DNA of 41,094 nucleotides, taken from the NCBI GenBank assembly GCA_001567115.1, contig LMZT01000094.1, positions 1 to 41,094 of the forward strand, written 5' to 3'. This document shows, in pieces, positions 1 through 7,878 of the stretch. How positions within the stretch are numbered: the stretch's first letter is position 1; the number at the start of each line of letters is the position of its first letter. Made by a program: the position numbers and the translations under genes. The notes beneath the pieces were generated by a model that searched no databases, was not told where the DNA came from, and saw only the letters and a list, made by a program, of their open reading frames with translations. The stretch is from Candidatus Hinthialibacteria bacterium OLB16 (GTDB lineage: Bacteria; Hinthialibacterota; Hinthialibacteria; OLB16).

Positions 1-2
1 AA

Positions 3-79
3 TGGTCGGGGCGACTGGATTTGAACCAGCGACCTTTCGGTCCCGAACCGAACGCGCTACCAGTCTGCGCTACGCCCCG
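3..79 (-). tRNA. tRNA-Pro (anticodon CGG)
   Basis: Read on the minus strand this folds as a full cloverleaf. The 7-bp acceptor stem is CGGGGCG with CGCCCCG. The anticodon stem is TTCGG with CCGAA and its 7-nt loop TTCGGGA gives anticodon CGG followed by G37, as in proline tRNAs. The T-arm carries GGTTCAAATCC. The discriminator base is A and the 3' CCA is encoded in the DNA (positions 3-5). It decodes CCG proline codons. Its terminator lies outside the window. Confidence 0.95.
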
Positions 80-89
80 ACTCCCACGC

Positions 90-118
90 AATCTAACTGA
101 TTCCTCACCTGAATTCAA
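90..118 (-). promoter_or_regulatory. Probable sigma70 promoter of tRNA-Pro
   Basis: On the minus strand there is a -35 TTGAAT (113-118), a 17-nt spacer and a -10 TAGATT (90-95). The expected transcription start, about 7 nt downstream near 83, lies a few bases before the mature tRNA 5' end at 79. Each hexamer matches the consensus at four of six positions, and the spacing and location are right for a tRNA promoter. Confidence 0.5.
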
Positions 119-135
119 TCGTCTCCAAACCCACC

Positions 136-840
136 TCAACGCGCTTCCGGATGGGGCTGGTCAACCCGCATCAGGAATGGCCTCACCGCATCCCTCCAGA
201 GCCGATACCCATCGCGGTTCATGTGCAATTGATCTTCAAGGAACAGCTCATTCCTTGGCAATTGGTCCGTATCGAGCATCGGGGTGAATACATCGACATA
301 GAAAAGGCCCTCATCGCTGTTGCAGTATTCCTGGATTTTTTCGTTCAAGTCCCGGATCTCTGACTCCAGATGCCATCGTGAAGGACTGGGTTTTATCAGA
401 ATGAATCCGATCCTTGTTGTGGGATCGGAATCACGAATCCTTTTAACAAGTGCTTTGCAGTCCAGCAGCACCTTTTCAACAGATTTTCCATTGGCCAGGT
501 CATTGTCTCCCGCGTAAACAATCACAGTTTTCGGTTGATATGGAAGCACAATTCGATTGGCATACCAGACAACATCCTCCATCTCGCATCCACCGAAGCC
601 CCGGTTTATGACCGGCAGGCCAGGGAAATCTTCCTCCAGGGTCTCCCACATTCGGATCGATGAACTTCCAACAAAAACAACCGATCGTAATGTGGGTGGA
701 TGGACACTGTCACTTTCCTCGTATTGGCGGATTTCCTCCTCGAAGTTTCCCGGATTACAATTTGCATCGACCGGTCCACTCAGGAGCACAACAATCTGGA
801 GAACCCCTGGTATTAGATTCAGCATGATTTTGTCAGTCAC
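136..840 (-). CDS. Secreted SGNH/GDSL-type hydrolase
   Basis: SGNH-fold esterase or lipase-like protein of about 234 residues. All diagnostic blocks are visible: FVGSSSIRMW near residue 58 (block I, nucleophile probably Ser60), NRGFGG (block II Gly), YAGDNDLANG (block III Asn) and DQLHMNRDGY near the C-terminus (block V Asp/His). The first 26 or so residues form a hydrophobic signal peptide, so the protein acts outside the cytoplasm; the natural ester substrate is unknown. I chose the GTG start at 840. It has AAGGAG 9 nt upstream and overlaps the stop of the upstream glycosyltransferase by 8 nt, implying translational coupling. The ATG at 849 sits directly against the Shine-Dalgarno sequence and is less likely. 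Co-transcription with a GT4 enzyme suggests a role in deacylating or modifying a surface glycan (inference). Confidence 0.85.
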   Translation of the reverse strand: MTDKIMLNLIPGVLQIVVLLSGPVDANCNPGNFEEEIRQYEESDSVHPPTLRSVVFVGSSSIRMWETLEEDFPGLPVINRGFGGCEMEDVVWYANRIVLPYQPKTVIVYAGDNDLANGKSVEKVLLDCKALVKRIRDSDPTTRIGFILIKPSPSRWHLESEIRDLNEKIQEYCNSDEGLFYVDVFTPMLDTDQLPRNELFLEDQLHMNRDGYRLWRDAVRPFLMRVDQPHPEAR

Positions 841-2032
841 CCACCTCATCTCCTTGTGATTTTGAACTTTCATCCAGATCGAATACGGGGCCATGCAATC
901 CAAGGGAACGGCTGCATTCCCGCAGCATCCGCTCAGCGATTTTTTCCCAGATCATATCCTGGGCGATTAAATCCCTTCCTTCACTCCCCAGCTTGCGTGC
1001 AACTTCCTGATCGAACAGGACCATACGAATATACCTTGAAAACTCTTCTGGATTGTCACTGACCAACAGGTGTTTATCCGGTTCGACAGGCAGCCCCAGA
1101 GCGGCTTTGGGTGTTGCAATCACCGGGCAGCCCGCACCGAGATAATCCAGAACTTTGATGGATGTTCCTCCGCCAGAGAGTTTAGGTGCGATGCAGAGAT
1201 CCGCCGCTGCCAGAACCAGATCTAAATCCTCGACATAGCCGATGAATTCGAATGGAGGAATGGGGGTTTCCGGTTCCGGTATGCCAGCAGCCAGCCAGCG
1301 GATATGAAAGGGCAGCTCACCAATGTGAGGAATCACCTTTTTCGAGAACCATTCCAGGCCTCGTCGATTCGGCCCATAGTCCAGCCTTCCTACAAACAAT
1401 CCGATTTTTTCACCCTCATAAATATGCCAGTTCGATTTCCACTGGCCAATTGATTCCTCACTGACCATGCGTGCCAGGTGTGTGCCATGGGGAATCACAC
1501 TGATCCTGGGAGGGCGCGGCTGGAGAGCTTTTTGGAGCCGGCAGGCCTCTTCGACAGTGGTTGTAAACAGGCGGTCGGCATGACGGTATAAATGCTTCGC
1601 ATAAAACCAGAGAGGGGAAGGGAAGGGTAGCGAAAGAATGCCCCCTGCGAATCCGGGCCTGGAATCATCGACAGAAACCCCCCAGGGAACCTTCAATTCA
1701 TGAGATGCCTGATGGGCTCCGCCTGCGGACCATAAGCCCTCAGCCAGGATGAAATCAGGTTCAAATTCCTTTGCTTTCTGAAGGATCGATTGGCGAAATT
1801 CATGACTGAAGGTCTGCCGGATCGATTGCCATGCGACCTTTCCTATCCCTGGTTGTACAGGGCTTTGAGCCGATAGCAGGGGTTCCCAGGGGAGGCGGGA
1901 AGGCCCGGGTGGGGGGCTGAGGATCAGGAGGTCGCATTTGTCAACAAGCGGTGTGTAAAGCCCGACAACACGATTTTTATATCGGGAATCGACCGGATCG
2001 AGAGGGAGCCAGCTGATAACAAGAAGCCTCAT
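833..2032 (-). CDS. Glycosyltransferase family 4 (GT-B fold)
   Basis: 399-residue GT4-type retaining glycosyltransferase. The N-terminal half begins MRLLVISWLPLDP with a Rossmann-like start. VIPHGTHLARM marks the inter-domain region. The C-terminal half has FVGRLDYGPN and the nucleotide-sugar binding segment LSGGGTSIKVLDYLGAGCP, with the conserved loop and acidic region of the GT4 family. There is no signal peptide, so it should act at the cytoplasmic face of the membrane, adding a sugar from an NDP-donor during exopolysaccharide, LPS or glycolipid assembly. Donor and acceptor cannot be read from the sequence. No clear Shine-Dalgarno sequence precedes the ATG. The gene is translationally coupled to the SGNH hydrolase downstream. 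Confidence 0.88.
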   Translation of the reverse strand: MRLLVISWLPLDPVDSRYKNRVVGLYTPLVDKCDLLILSPPPGPSRLPWEPLLSAQSPVQPGIGKVAWQSIRQTFSHEFRQSILQKAKEFEPDFILAEGLWSAGGAHQASHELKVPWGVSVDDSRPGFAGGILSLPFPSPLWFYAKHLYRHADRLFTTTVEEACRLQKALQPRPPRISVIPHGTHLARMVSEESIGQWKSNWHIYEGEKIGLFVGRLDYGPNRRGLEWFSKKVIPHIGELPFHIRWLAAGIPEPETPIPPFEFIGYVEDLDLVLAAADLCIAPKLSGGGTSIKVLDYLGAGCPVIATPKAALGLPVEPDKHLLVSDNPEEFSRYIRMVLFDQEVARKLGSEGRDLIAQDMIWEKIAERMLRECSRSLGLHGPVFDLDESSKSQGDEVGD

Positions 2033-2067
2033 AGAGACAGGTTATGCGATTTTTGTTTTGAGGTGAA

Positions 2068-2192
2068 TGAGTCAAGGCTCAAACAGGGTTAATTCACACA
2101 AAAAGATCATCTCTTCGGTCGTGTATAGACAAGCCGGACGGCTCCATTCAATCATTTCCTCTTGGGACCCAATTGCGACAGCGGTAATTCTG
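2068..2192. repeat. 125-bp direct repeat, copy A
   Basis: This stretch aligns without gaps to 3934-4058 at an offset of 1866 bp, with 12 mismatches in 125 positions (about 90% identity). It fills the first half of the divergent intergenic region between the GT4 gene and the membrane-anchored SGNH gene. Near its right end AATTGC(2171-2176), the loop GACAGCG and GTAATT form a 6-bp hairpin that is also possible in copy B. I see no open reading frame, terminal inverted repeats or target-site duplications. Confidence 0.9.
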
Positions 2193-2244
2193 TTGATCTT
2201 TACAGACCCACATCGCTCAGGCACCTATCTTGGATCTGATGGGT

Positions 2245-2274
2245 TTGTTTTGAATAATGAACTGAATTGATAAT
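2245..2274 (+). promoter_or_regulatory. Possible sigma70 promoter for the SGNH gene at 2305
   Basis: TTGTTT at 2245-2250 and GATAAT at 2269-2274 (five of six matches to the -10 consensus) are separated by 18 nt. Transcription would begin near 2281, giving a leader of about 25 nt with the GGAGGT ribosome binding site at 2293-2298. The -35 box is weak. Confidence 0.35.
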
Positions 2275-2304
2275 CAAGCGTTGTGCAGCGGTGGAGGTAG
2301 TTTG

Positions 2305-3846
2305 GTGTCACCCAAAAAAATAAGGATTCTGAAGAAAGAGTTCTTCCTGGTTTTGTTCGCGCTGATTTTTTCACTCGCTGCTGCCGAGATGATAGCAAGA
2401 AATTTTTATGGATTTCAAACCAGACCACCCACAAACATCAAATTTATCCCGGCGGAACAGCCAGAACAGAGTTACGCTCTTCCTCCAAATTCCAGCATGG
2501 TATGCCTTGGAATTCCTTTTACAACAAATGAACTCGGACTTCGAGACGGTCCCATTCTACCCGATTCGGATAATCTGTTTCGTATCCTTTGTTTCGGGGA
2601 TTCAATAACTTTCGGGAGTGGTGTTGCAACAGAAGAAACATATCCAAATGTGCTTGAAAACACCCTTCAGGCTCGAGCTGGAGAAGCCGCAAAGATTGAT
2701 ATAATTAATGCTGGAGTGGGTGGATACAACTTTCAGAACATCCTGGCCTCTGCAAATAAATTGATCAGCGTTCTCCATCCAAATGTTGTGGTATACGCTT
2801 TTGTTGAGAATGATCTTGATGACAGTTTCTCTCCGGGACCTCGGGGAGCCTTGGTGGAAATGGACCCTCTCAAAAGTCCAGATGCGGCATTTATTGAAGT
2901 CTGGTATGGTGCTAAATGGAAAAACCGGCTATCTCCGAAATCATTTCTCTTCAGTACATTCGCTCTTTACCGATTGTTTTCCAGAATGATCAACCCCTAC
3001 CCGATGAACAAGCTCCCTCTGCTGCTAGGATCAGGCCCCGAAACAAAGCAGCGTTGGAAACTCTGGGAAGAAAGGTTGCTAAAATTGAAAGAGTCCTGTG
3101 ATGGATCTGGCACTCGATTAGTACTGTACCAGGTTGGCATGCGAAACCGGTCTGAAGTCCTCTACCGGAAGTTTAAAAGTATTTGTGAGCAACATGCCAT
3201 TCTCTTTGCATCGACACTGCCATTGTTTGATCACTACACATACTCGAAGCGTAATTCCCTGAGGTATGATCCTCACCCGAACAAAGAGGCCCATCAATTG
3301 ATGGCTGCACGTCTGGACTGTTTTCTTCAGGGGTCTGGAGTACTTCCCGAAGCCTGTGTTCGAATGGATAAAACTGATTGCAGCAACGATGAGGAAATCG
3401 ATCTGAATGCTGAACGCACGATTCAGTTGATTGCTGATGACATGCCTGCTGAGATCGACTTGACCAATAGTGAGGGAATTATTGGAATCCTGGGTGGAAT
3501 AGGACTGGAAAGGCGTATGGCTCGCAGCTGTCTGTTTCGATTGGGTGGTGCCGGTAATAAAATTGCTGTTGAGAGTAAGGCTCTCCTGGGAACACCTGCC
3601 GAACCTCAAACCCTCTCTGTGCGTATCCAGGATTCCTCCCTTAGCGCTCCCATCCCTGTGAACGAAGAATGGTCTACTGTAACATTCGATATTCCGTTTG
3701 GCATGGAGAATCAGCTCATTGAAGTCGAGTTGATAGCGAACGGTCCAGTTCATATCCCCACGTTAGCTGAGAGAGAGGGTGGGGCAACACCATATTCAGT
3801 AGAGATACGCAGGATCAAGCGGATTCACTCCTCTGACTCTCTTTAA
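2305..3846 (+). CDS. Membrane-anchored SGNH hydrolase with unknown C-terminal domain
   Basis: About 513 residues. A basic start followed by one hydrophobic segment (residues 12-30, FFLVLFALIFSLAAA) anchors or exports the protein. The SGNH hydrolase domain follows: CFGDSITFGSG (nucleophile Ser100), NAGVGGYN (block II), VENDLDD (block III) and DPHPNKEAH (Asp322, His324). From about residue 360 to the end lies a second, probably beta-rich domain that I do not recognise. The GTG at 2305 is the start because a perfect GGAGGT lies 6 nt upstream; the TTG at 2281 has none. Such anchored SGNH proteins often act as acyl transferases or esterases on cell-surface polysaccharides (family knowledge); the substrate here is unknown. 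The gene is bracketed by the two copies of the 125-bp repeat. Confidence 0.85.
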   Translation: MSPKKIRILKKEFFLVLFALIFSLAAAEMIARNFYGFQTRPPTNIKFIPAEQPEQSYALPPNSSMVCLGIPFTTNELGLRDGPILPDSDNLFRILCFGDSITFGSGVATEETYPNVLENTLQARAGEAAKIDIINAGVGGYNFQNILASANKLISVLHPNVVVYAFVENDLDDSFSPGPRGALVEMDPLKSPDAAFIEVWYGAKWKNRLSPKSFLFSTFALYRLFSRMINPYPMNKLPLLLGSGPETKQRWKLWEERLLKLKESCDGSGTRLVLYQVGMRNRSEVLYRKFKSICEQHAILFASTLPLFDHYTYSKRNSLRYDPHPNKEAHQLMAARLDCFLQGSGVLPEACVRMDKTDCSNDEEIDLNAERTIQLIADDMPAEIDLTNSEGIIGILGGIGLERRMARSCLFRLGGAGNKIAVESKALLGTPAEPQTLSVRIQDSSLSAPIPVNEEWSTVTFDIPFGMENQLIEVELIANGPVHIPTLAEREGGATPYSVEIRRIKRIHSSDSL

Positions 3847-3933
3847 CAAAATGTTTTTTCAGAGTTTTGCGGAAGAGCCTGTTTTGTGAAAAAATATTGC
3901 CGGATCTACTTCAGGCTGGGCGCAGGAAAGAAT

Positions 3934-4058
3934 TGAGTAAAGGCTCAAACAGGGTTATTTCACACAAAAAGATCATCTCTTCGGTTGAGTATAGACAAGC
4001 CCGACAGCTCGATTCAATCATTTCCTCTTGAACCCCGATTGCGACAGCGGCAATTCTG
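3934..4058. repeat. 125-bp direct repeat, copy B
   Basis: Gapless partner of copy A (2068-2192) with 12 substitutions. It ends 36 bp before the start codon of the BNR-repeat protein at 4095, so it lies in the probable 5' leader or promoter region of that gene. The terminal hairpin is kept as GATTGC(4037-4042), loop GACAGCG, GCAATT. Relative to copy A, one A-U pair has become G.U and one G.U has become G-C, so pairing is preserved. Confidence 0.9.
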
Positions 4059-4094
4059 AGGGAAGGCGCAAACAGAAAACGAGGGATGGTTCTC

Positions 4095-5318
4095 ATGCGG
4101 TGTAAACTTCTTCTTGCTGTTATATTTTTTATGCAGGGACATGTCTTGTTGGCTGCAGAATCACTGCACCCCGGTCGATTCGAAATGACGCTTGTCGATG
4201 ATCAGGCAATCGGTTATGCAACTTTCCAGAGCCATAACCAGAAGGTCATCCAGAACCCGCACGGAATATTCATGGCCTATATCCGTTCCCGGAATGAGCC
4301 ATACACAGCACAAAACTGGCGTTTGATTCGATCGATTGATGGTGGGAAAACATTCGCTGTCATTCACGATGCAACAGATGCAACAAATCCCCCGGTTCTT
4401 GAAACAGATTTGCATGGGAATGTGTACATGATCCGCCAGGATTTCCTGAAGAACTCGGCTTACCTCTATATCATGAATCCGACTCGTGAGTATCGGGATC
4501 CATCGATCACCATGATTCCGGATGCTGCAGCAGGCAAATATTCCATGGTGATCGATGAACTGCGCAGCAGGTTGTATTACTTTGCTCATAACAACACGTT
4601 TCATGTTCTCGATCTGCAGGGCCGCCTTCTGTCTTCCAATGTGCTGATACGTGACGGATCCCATGCCTGTCTGCAGTATCCATTGATGAGCCTGTCCAGA
4701 GATGGTGTTCTTTATGCAGCATGGACAACTCAGAAACATGAGAAATACCTTTACTGGGACATTCATGTGATGAAATCTCTGGATGGCGGGAATACATGGA
4801 TGGATTTAAAAGGGCATGTTCTGCAAATCCCGGTTGTCGTCGATGACTCAGGTCCGACCGACCGAATCACATTGAATGATGAATTTGAGGTCCACACATG
4901 GCTTTCAAGTTTCATGGTGTTCCAGAACAAACTGCATTTCATCTACCTGGCTCAGACCTCACCCTCCAGGCAGCATTATGTCCGGATCGATCCACGGACT
5001 GGCGAGCGTGAGGTGGATGCCATTTCAGAATTCAAAGGTGAAAAGCTTGCGCCGAAAGGACTGGATGGATTCTTTGCTTCTGGCGGAGGCCGCATTTTCT
5101 GTGTTCATCAGCAGGATGGAAAACTGGTCTGTATTTCATCCTGTGACAATGGCCTGTCCTGGAAAGATGTCGCTGTCTCGGACAACCAGTTCAATCCCTA
5201 TTCGATCAATGGTTGCCGCCATGTGACTCCCGATGGATATATCATCGGTTCATTCACCGATCAGGCTTCTGGAGGCGGTCCATCAAAGGTTTATTTCATC
5301 AAATTGAAAGTCAATTGA
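4095..5318 (+). CDS. Secreted BNR/sialidase-superfamily beta-propeller protein
   Basis: About 407 residues with a signal peptide (MRCKLLLAVIFFMQGHVLLA). Two Asp-box motifs, SIDGGKTF and SLDGGNTW, plus the degenerate SCDNGLSW, identify a six-bladed propeller of the sialidase/neuraminidase superfamily. I do not see a convincing arginine triad or nucleophilic tyrosine, so the protein may bind or cleave a sugar, or may be a non-enzymatic propeller. The ATG at 4095 is preferred because GAGG lies at a proper distance; the ATG at 4086 lies too close to it. It heads a rightward series of secreted or membrane proteins. The upstream region contains repeat copy B. Confidence 0.75.
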   Translation: MRCKLLLAVIFFMQGHVLLAAESLHPGRFEMTLVDDQAIGYATFQSHNQKVIQNPHGIFMAYIRSRNEPYTAQNWRLIRSIDGGKTFAVIHDATDATNPPVLETDLHGNVYMIRQDFLKNSAYLYIMNPTREYRDPSITMIPDAAAGKYSMVIDELRSRLYYFAHNNTFHVLDLQGRLLSSNVLIRDGSHACLQYPLMSLSRDGVLYAAWTTQKHEKYLYWDIHVMKSLDGGNTWMDLKGHVLQIPVVVDDSGPTDRITLNDEFEVHTWLSSFMVFQNKLHFIYLAQTSPSRQHYVRIDPRTGEREVDAISEFKGEKLAPKGLDGFFASGGGRIFCVHQQDGKLVCISSCDNGLSWKDVAVSDNQFNPYSINGCRHVTPDGYIIGSFTDQASGGGPSKVYFIKLKVN

Positions 5319-5342
5319 TGGATGTCCAGATTGTTCAGCGAT

Positions 5343-5390
5343 GTAAATCATCCAATCGGCCGTACAGGCCGACAAAAAATCATGATTTAC
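5343..5390. promoter_or_regulatory. Nested inverted repeat between the BNR and Gfo/Idh/MocA genes
   Basis: GTAAATCAT (5343-5351) is exactly complementary to ATGATTTAC (5382-5390). Nested inside, TCGGCC (5356-5361) pairs with GGCCGA (5367-5372) around the loop GTACA. The inner hairpin is followed by A-rich rather than T-rich sequence on the plus strand, so it is not a standard intrinsic terminator. It could be an operator, an attenuator-like RNA structure or a processing site within the run of genes. Confidence 0.6.
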
Positions 5391-5453
5391 TTATTCGAGA
5401 ACCCATGTTAGCTTCTTTCTCCTGATATGGAATATTTGCTTGCGGGGTGCACC

Positions 5454-6746
5454 ATGAACAAGAGCAGTTCTCAAGGAAAACAGATTCACCAGACAGACCT
5501 CTCCCATACTTCCCGGCGATCTGACACAAAACCAGGCAAACTTTCACGAAGGTCATTCCTTGAAACCAGCAGTGCAATCGCACTTGGGTCGGCATTGGCT
5601 TCGGGTGTCTCATATTCTCAAAGCGATGCAGGCAGGAAAATCCGAATCGGTGTAGTCGGTGGAGGGTTCGGCTGCTCATTCCAATGGCATGAACACCCGG
5701 GATGTGTTGTTGCCGCTGTCAGTGACCTTCGCCCGGAAAGACGCCAGAGGCTCATGGATACTTACAAATGTTCCAAGTCCTACAACTCCCTTGAGGAACT
5801 GGTCCTTGATAAAGACATCGATGCAGTTGCAGTTTTTACCGATGGCCCCCTGCATGTTCAGCACACAGTTGAAGCAATGAAGCATGGCAAACATGTCATT
5901 TCGGCAGTGCCGGCAGCGTATGGCTCGATTGAGCAGGCTGAGCTCCTTCTGGAGACAGTCAAGAAATACGGCCTCACATACATGATGGCTGAAACAAGTT
6001 ATTTCCAGCAGTTCACCATCTCTGCGCGTAAATTCCAGGAAGATAAAAAATTCGGCGAGGTTTTCTACTGCGAGTCGGAATATCAGCATGATGGCCTTGA
6101 GACACTTTATGTTGAAGATGGAAAGTGCACCTGGCGTTATGGGATGGCACCGATGCACTATCCGACTCATTGCACAGCACATCTTGTCAGTGTCACGGGG
6201 GAACGGTTGACTGAGGTGGTCTGTCATGGCTGGGGGAATGACGATCCAATACTCAAGGATAATGTGTACAAGAATCCTTTCTGGAATGAATCGGCCATGT
6301 TCAAGACTGACAAAGGCCATGGTTTTCGGGTAAATGTCTGGTGGAAGGGAGCGCATCGAGGTTGTGAACGCGCTCAGTGGATCGGCGATAAGATGAGTTT
6401 CTACAGTGAACATCCAAATGGTGTCGGCCCTGTCATTGTTCGAGCTGGTGAGCAAACCGAAAAAGATGATGCGGGTTATGTCCGCAACCTTCCCCAATTT
6501 GAAAATTATCAGCAGCCAGACTGGTGGAAAACAGACATGCTGCCTGAACCCCTGCGGCACCAGACCGGCCATCATGGCTCACATTCATTCCTGACTCATG
6601 AATTCATCGAAGCCCTCCTCCAGGAGCGCCGTCCAAAAGTCGATATCTATGAGGCGCTCGCTTATACTGTTCCTGGGATTGTCGCACATGAATCGGCACT
6701 GGCTGGAGGAGAGCTTAAAAAAATCCCTCAGTATGACCCGGCTTGA
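5454..6746 (+). CDS. Tat-exported Gfo/Idh/MocA-family oxidoreductase
   Basis: About 430 residues. A twin-arginine signal, SRRSFL (residues 31-36) followed by a hydrophobic alanine/serine stretch, shows export of a folded protein, probably with its cofactor bound. The Rossmann dinucleotide-binding motif GVVGGGFG follows at about residue 66. The family motif GKHV(x)EKP normally supplies a catalytic lysine; here the corresponding segment reads GKHVISAVPAA, so that lysine is absent. The next segment, YMMAETSYF, fits a divergent subfamily that I associate with planctomycete-like bacteria. A C-terminal alpha/beta substrate domain is present, rich in Trp and His. The start at 5454 has GGGGTG just upstream; the ATG at 5427 has no ribosome site. 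The substrate is probably a sugar or glycan-derived compound (inference from family and context). Confidence 0.88.
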   Translation: MNKSSSQGKQIHQTDLSHTSRRSDTKPGKLSRRSFLETSSAIALGSALASGVSYSQSDAGRKIRIGVVGGGFGCSFQWHEHPGCVVAAVSDLRPERRQRLMDTYKCSKSYNSLEELVLDKDIDAVAVFTDGPLHVQHTVEAMKHGKHVISAVPAAYGSIEQAELLLETVKKYGLTYMMAETSYFQQFTISARKFQEDKKFGEVFYCESEYQHDGLETLYVEDGKCTWRYGMAPMHYPTHCTAHLVSVTGERLTEVVCHGWGNDDPILKDNVYKNPFWNESAMFKTDKGHGFRVNVWWKGAHRGCERAQWIGDKMSFYSEHPNGVGPVIVRAGEQTEKDDAGYVRNLPQFENYQQPDWWKTDMLPEPLRHQTGHHGSHSFLTHEFIEALLQERRPKVDIYEALAYTVPGIVAHESALAGGELKKIPQYDPA

Positions 6747-6828
6747 TCTTCAATGAACAAAATGTCTGTATTTTCAATATGCTGGCGAGGACCACTCGGC
6801 CAGATCCCCCACAATGAAAAGGACTAAA

Positions 6829-7878
6829 ATGCAGTCACGAATTCTCCTTGCCCTGGCTCACACTGCGATATTTTTTTTCCTGATAGTTCCAGCAAGTGCA
6901 CAATCGGATCAGGCGGATGAGTCTCTGAAGCTGCGTGAAGAGGTTCAGAATCGAGGCTGGCTTGCTTACAGCTCCCGATCTGAAAATGGCACCTGGGATA
7001 TCTTTCTCTCCAGGCCGGATGGATCTCAACGACAGAACATCACAAATTCAGCCGATTATGAGGAGGCAGCTCCGCGCTTTTCTCCGGCTGGCGACAAACT
7101 GATGTATCGCCGCCTGCCGAAAGGAACGACGATTAATCATGATCAATGGGGTTTTCAGGGCGAACTGGCCACATGCAATCCCGATGGATCGGATCCCCAG
7201 ATTCTGGGAGGCGAAGGGGATTATCCCTGGGCTGTATGGTCAGCAGATGCAAAGAAGATCGCTTGTCTGACCAAAAAAGGAATCCAGATAATCGACCTGC
7301 AGAGCAGAGAGATCGAAAAACAGATTCCTCGGAACGGGATCTACCAGCAGCTGGCCTGGTCTCCCGATGAAAAGTGGTTCTGTGGAACCGCCAACTACAA
7401 AAACGAATACTGGACAGTTGTTCGAATGAACATTGAGACTTCCGAGATCAATGCCCTGCGCAGTTATCAGAACTGCACACCGGATTGGTACCCGGATTCA
7501 AACCATGTCATTCTTTCATCACGCCCGGCAGGCCAGGCAGGTGCAAAGGGGTATGGATATACCCAGCTGTGGGAAGTCGATGGCGAAGGGAAGCAGCACA
7601 AACTCCTTTATGGCGAGGATGGCCTGCACATCTATGGAGGTGCTGTATCACCTGATGGAGCCTATGTCATCTTTACCAGATGCCCCGAAGATGGCGGAGG
7701 CGCAGAGAAGTCAGGTGGCACTCTCTGCATCATTCGCATGAAAGATACGCCAATGGTCGGCGGTGAAAGCCCTGATCTGCGGCAACTGCATCCTGACGCC
7801 AAATCAGGCCCCATGATTGAAATCGACAAAGGCTGGGAGCCACATTGGACCTCTGCCGAAATAAAGGCGGCACCATGA
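6829..7878 (+). CDS. Secreted TolB/PD40-like beta-propeller protein
   Basis: About 349 residues. A signal peptide ends around VPASAQS. The mature protein contains repeated PD40/WD40-like blades, recognised by segments such as WDIFLSRPDGSQ, PRFSPAGDKLMY, AWSPDEKWF, CTPDWYPDSNHVI and GAVSPDGAYVIF, as in TolB and DPP-IV-type propellers. No catalytic domain is attached, so a binding or scaffolding role in the periplasm is most likely. It is not TolB of a Tol-Pal system, as no tol or pal genes are near. The start at 6829 has AAAAGGA a few bases upstream; the in-frame ATG at 6814 lacks a site. The stop codon overlaps the next start as ATGA. Confidence 0.78.
   Translation: MQSRILLALAHTAIFFFLIVPASAQSDQADESLKLREEVQNRGWLAYSSRSENGTWDIFLSRPDGSQRQNITNSADYEEAAPRFSPAGDKLMYRRLPKGTTINHDQWGFQGELATCNPDGSDPQILGGEGDYPWAVWSADAKKIACLTKKGIQIIDLQSREIEKQIPRNGIYQQLAWSPDEKWFCGTANYKNEYWTVVRMNIETSEINALRSYQNCTPDWYPDSNHVILSSRPAGQAGAKGYGYTQLWEVDGEGKQHKLLYGEDGLHIYGGAVSPDGAYVIFTRCPEDGGGAEKSGGTLCIIRMKDTPMVGGESPDLRQLHPDAKSGPMIEIDKGWEPHWTSAEIKAAP

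Noticed and set aside
2068-4058. Repeat pair as ends of a transposon carrying the SGNH gene
   Set aside because: No terminal inverted repeats, transposase or target duplication; the copies are in direct orientation and diverged.
5676-6575. 299-codon minus-strand frame opposite the Gfo/Idh/MocA gene
   Set aside because: Antisense shadow of a conserved gene with no family resemblance.
6829-7878. TolB of a Tol-Pal system
   Set aside because: Only the propeller is present, and no tolQRA or pal genes are adjacent.
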